Positions 15,701 through 16,646 of a stretch of 16,646 nt of DNA are shown in pieces. The translations under genes were made by a program, and so were the position numbers. Source of the stretch: Flavobacteriaceae bacterium UBA5544 (lineage in GTDB: Bacteria > Bacteroidota > Bacteroidia > Flavobacteriales > Flavobacteriaceae); assembly GCA_002426755.1 (NCBI GenBank), contig DINI01000017.1, positions 134,190 through 150,835 on the forward strand, given 5' to 3'. Under the pieces are notes generated by a model that saw nothing but the letters and a program-made list of their open reading frames with translations, was not told the DNA's origin and did not search any database. The number at the start of each line of letters is the position of its first letter. Within the stretch, counting starts at the first letter, position 1.

Positions 15701-16646
15701 ATTCGCAGGCACTGAACGGCCAGACGGGCATGGCGGTCACCTACCACGCCACACAGGCCGATGCCGATTCGGGATCGGGCGCTCTCGTGATCCCGTATAC
15801 CAATAGCGGCAGTCCTTTCCTGCAGACCGTTTACGTGCGGGTCGAGGACGTTGCCACCGGCTGCTACGACACGGCGCCACTGGACCTTTTGGTCAACCCG
15901 CTGCCGACGGTATTCCCGATATCCGACTACGCACTTTGCGACGACAACAACCCAGGGGACGGGCAGGAGCTTTTTGACCTTTCCACCAGGGATGCGGAGG
16001 CGACCGGCGGCCAGCCCAATATCAGCGTGAGCTACCACCAGACACAGTCGGATGCCGACACGGGCACGGGCGCGATTGCCGGGCCGTTCCCGAACGCCGG
16101 CAGTCCGCAGACCGTCTATGTGCGCCTCGAGAACACGCTTACGGGCTGCTCGACCACCACCACCTTCTCCCTTATCGTCAACCCCTTGCCGACGGTCATC
16201 GCCCCTACGCCTTTGGTGGTCTGCGACGACAATGTGCCGGACGGGATCACTCAGATTGACCTTACCGTTAAGGACAATGAGATAACTGGGGGTGACCCAA
16301 CATCAGTTGTTAGCTACCACCTCACATCTGCCGATGCCGTTTCCGGAACGTCCCCGTTGCCGATACCGTATACCAACCTTTCCAACGGGCAGACGGTCTA
16401 TGCCAGGGTTGAGAACAGCACCACGGGCTGTTATGACATCACGGCGCTCGTTCTCCAGGTGGCCCAGGCCCCCGTGGCCTTTGAGCCGGACCCGTTGGGC
16501 TACTGCGATCCGAACAACGACGGCTTCGGCATGTTCACCCTTTCCGATGCCGCGCCACAGATAACGGGCGGAGCGCCCGGGCTGTCCCTTTCCTACCACG
16601 AGACCCTTATCAACGCCCAGAATAACGCCAACCCGCTCCCGACCGA
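12703..16646 (+). CDS. Large secreted multidomain repeat protein, probable T9SS client (3'-partial)
   Basis: One frame runs from the ATG at 12703 to the window end without a stop (1,314 codons). A signal peptide (MKKFYFLIALFVSINAFS, cut near residue 18) is followed by a CUB-like domain (about 25-141, with LKIYDGPDTSAPLIGSYSG), a PKD domain (about 144-246, YSWNFADGS and HTFNIPGTYNVTF), a choice-of-anchor L domain (about 250-509, with ILASEEYNDNYECLYSDSFA), an Ig-like domain (about 510-590), and repeats of 91-100 residues at 591-681, 682-780, 781-880, 881-973, 974-1068, 1069-1163, 1164-1257 and 1258 onward. This layout is typical of Flavobacteriaceae surface proteins ending in a gliding-motility-type T9SS sorting domain, which should lie beyond the window. 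Probable role: adhesion or cell-surface matrix. GC content changes sharply inside the gene near 15,340 while the frame and repeat pattern continue. Confidence 0.93.
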   Translation, partial: MKKFYFLIALFVSINAFSQDVFMQNGTFNRCAPDRFYDSGGAAGNYSSNENYVTTICATDPNDFIILDFTAFNTQLDRDILKIYDGPDTSAPLIGSYSGSPSNSPGLVSASATNTSGCITLQFISDSSGTGSGFAANILCAEPCQTITPTIDSTTPIASGSGVITIFPGQSVDFNGSSTFSGDGTDATNNSTGAIYSWNFADGSPVVTGQSVSHTFNIPGTYNVTFKVTDTNPQGCFGTASISVLVLQNIITVNNEAYPESSYTPQQLIENVLVSGGCSAVDNFLVQVIGDNDEYQTKNYGYFTRGGAIDFPFEEGIVLTSGTAYDGGNSINTNLVSTAYNQPGDLDLESALGQTGTEDAVFIKFNFVPTANTISFRYILASEEYNDNYECLYSDSFAFLLREAGTTTYTNIAVLQDGITPVSTTNVSINPDCTSNPQYFEGYNSNVLSGTTTDTNYNGRTQVLTAVANVTMGVAYEIKLVMADQNDARWDSAIFLEAGSFVLGGELGDDITIASGTAQCDGGTITLDTQAPNATHTWYLEGNVIPGETGPTIDVTETGTYSVDVFFAAGCETSDSIFVEFYPSFAASSVEDLYLCNPGTAPYNFDLTENDPLILGSISDTANYVINYYESQADADTDTNNITTPDIYSGTDGQTIYARLEYLGSDCYDTTSFTLNIIAQPTINPVSDLAVCDDFSNDGIEQFDLETQSATILGSQPSTNFHVTYYASFADANSGSNAILGPYLNTVNPQPIYIRLESEGNANCTTVSSNPVFNLVVNDRASANEPNDLFVCDDASNDGFGQFNLLQQTPTILGIQPSSDYTVIYYESQTDAESANNPISNPSNYTNNSNSQTIYARVFENITPDCYGITTFSLTVNPLPFVTSVVTLFECDANGIGTADFMLGDATSAVLNGQSGVTVTYHLTLSEAESGTGALGDPYTSTGSAQTLYVRLEDSSTGCYSTTTLELMVNPLPVANALSALEVCDDNTDGVAQFDLSLRDSQALNGQTGMAVTYHATQADADSGSGALVIPYTNSGSPFLQTVYVRVEDVATGCYDTAPLDLLVNPLPTVFPISDYALCDDNNPGDGQELFDLSTRDAEATGGQPNISVSYHQTQSDADTGTGAIAGPFPNAGSPQTVYVRLENTLTGCSTTTTFSLIVNPLPTVIAPTPLVVCDDNVPDGITQIDLTVKDNEITGGDPTSVVSYHLTSADAVSGTSPLPIPYTNLSNGQTVYARVENSTTGCYDITALVLQVAQAPVAFEPDPLGYCDPNNDGFGMFTLSDAAPQITGGAPGLSLSYHETLINAQNNANPLPT
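14473..15342 (+). repeat. Protein repeats 1-3, AT-rich block
   Basis: Three tandem modules (14473-14745, 14746-15042, 15043-15342) with the shared order: xLxVCDDxSNDGxxQFDL, then a YYESQxDA-type strand, then QTIYARLE, then a DCYxTTxFxL strand. DNA identity between them is low, so they are old duplicates. Hand-counted GC in 60-base blocks from 15121 to 15300 is 32%, 38% and 32%. Leucine is mostly TTA or TTG and arginine mostly AGA or AGG, as in the rest of the window. Confidence 0.9.
15343..16646 (+). repeat. Protein repeats 4-8, GC-rich block (last one partial)
   Basis: Modules at 15343-15621, 15622-15906, 15907-16191, 16192-16473 and 16474 onward continue the same protein pattern: CDDNxDGxxxFDL, YHxTxxDAxSGxG, QTVYVRVE, TGCYxTT, VNPLP. 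They are written in GC-rich codons (CTG, CTT, CGC, GGC, ACC). Sixty-base blocks count 55%, 58% and 70% GC from 15361 to 15540, and 63-68% from 15661 to 15780. Short nucleotide strings recur between units, such as AACCCCTTGCCG (15610, 16180) and CCACGGGCTGTTA (near 15570 and 16427), so these units are more alike than repeats 1-3 are. Confidence 0.9.

Noticed and set aside
15352..16038. Long minus-strand open frame of 228 codons opposite the GC-rich repeats, and other frames at 15372-15647, 15452-15712, 16052-16285, 16292-16564 and 16303-16599
   Set aside because: These arise because stop codons are rare in GC-rich DNA. They mirror the repeat pattern of the plus-strand gene, are Arg/Pro-rich, match no family I know and lack start signals.
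15343..16646. GC-rich block as an inserted mobile element or prophage gene
   Set aside because: There are no terminal inverted repeats, target duplications or transposase, and the protein repeat pattern runs straight through. Recombination within homologous repeats explains it better.

Overview
The window looks like chromosomal DNA of a member of the Bacteroidota, most likely a marine-type Flavobacteriaceae. The grounds are an AT-rich background (32-40% GC in the hand-counted 60-base blocks before 15,300), signal peptides ending in the AxAQ/AFSQ style, several TAnnTTTG-like -7 boxes with hardly any Shine-Dalgarno sequences, a tandem-domain NifU protein, and a large secreted protein of the kind exported by the type IX secretion system (T9SS). 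No mobile element, CRISPR array, rRNA or tRNA was seen.

Region 1 (1-7030, plus strand) is a tripartite efflux operon with a housekeeping gene at its end. It holds two consecutive MacB/FtsX-type ABC permeases (the first cut by the window start), a membrane-fusion adaptor, a TolC-family outer-membrane channel, a second adaptor, and then tsaB for the t6A tRNA modification, starting at a TTG codon 11 bases after the adaptor. No ATPase gene is visible; it probably lies upstream. Region 2 (7027-12373, minus strand) reads, in transcription order, nfu (Fe-S carrier with duplicated N-terminal domain), dodecin, a strong terminator, a DUF255/YyaL/SPATA20-type lipoprotein, a DUF1304 membrane protein, a secreted protein of unknown function, a hairpin terminator, and an MscS-type channel. 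The MscS gene converges on tsaB with a 4-base overlap, and its probable terminator lies inside the tsaB reading frame.

Region 3 (12374-16646, plus strand) is a 329-base AT-rich intergenic stretch followed by one long open frame that begins at 12703 and runs off the window with no stop (1,314 codons visible). It encodes a signal peptide, CUB-like domain, PKD domain, choice-of-anchor L domain, Ig-like domain and at least eight repeats of about 95 residues. The most striking observation is here. Without any break in frame or in the protein repeat pattern, base composition jumps from about 32-38% GC to about 55-70% GC near 15,300-15,345, at the boundary between repeats 3 and 4. Repeats 4-8 therefore look like an imported or independently evolved cassette block in a native gene, or possibly an assembly join. 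Each repeat keeps one cysteine pair, and most keep an acidic DxNxDG-like loop, suggesting a chain of disulfide-stabilised, calcium-binding surface modules.
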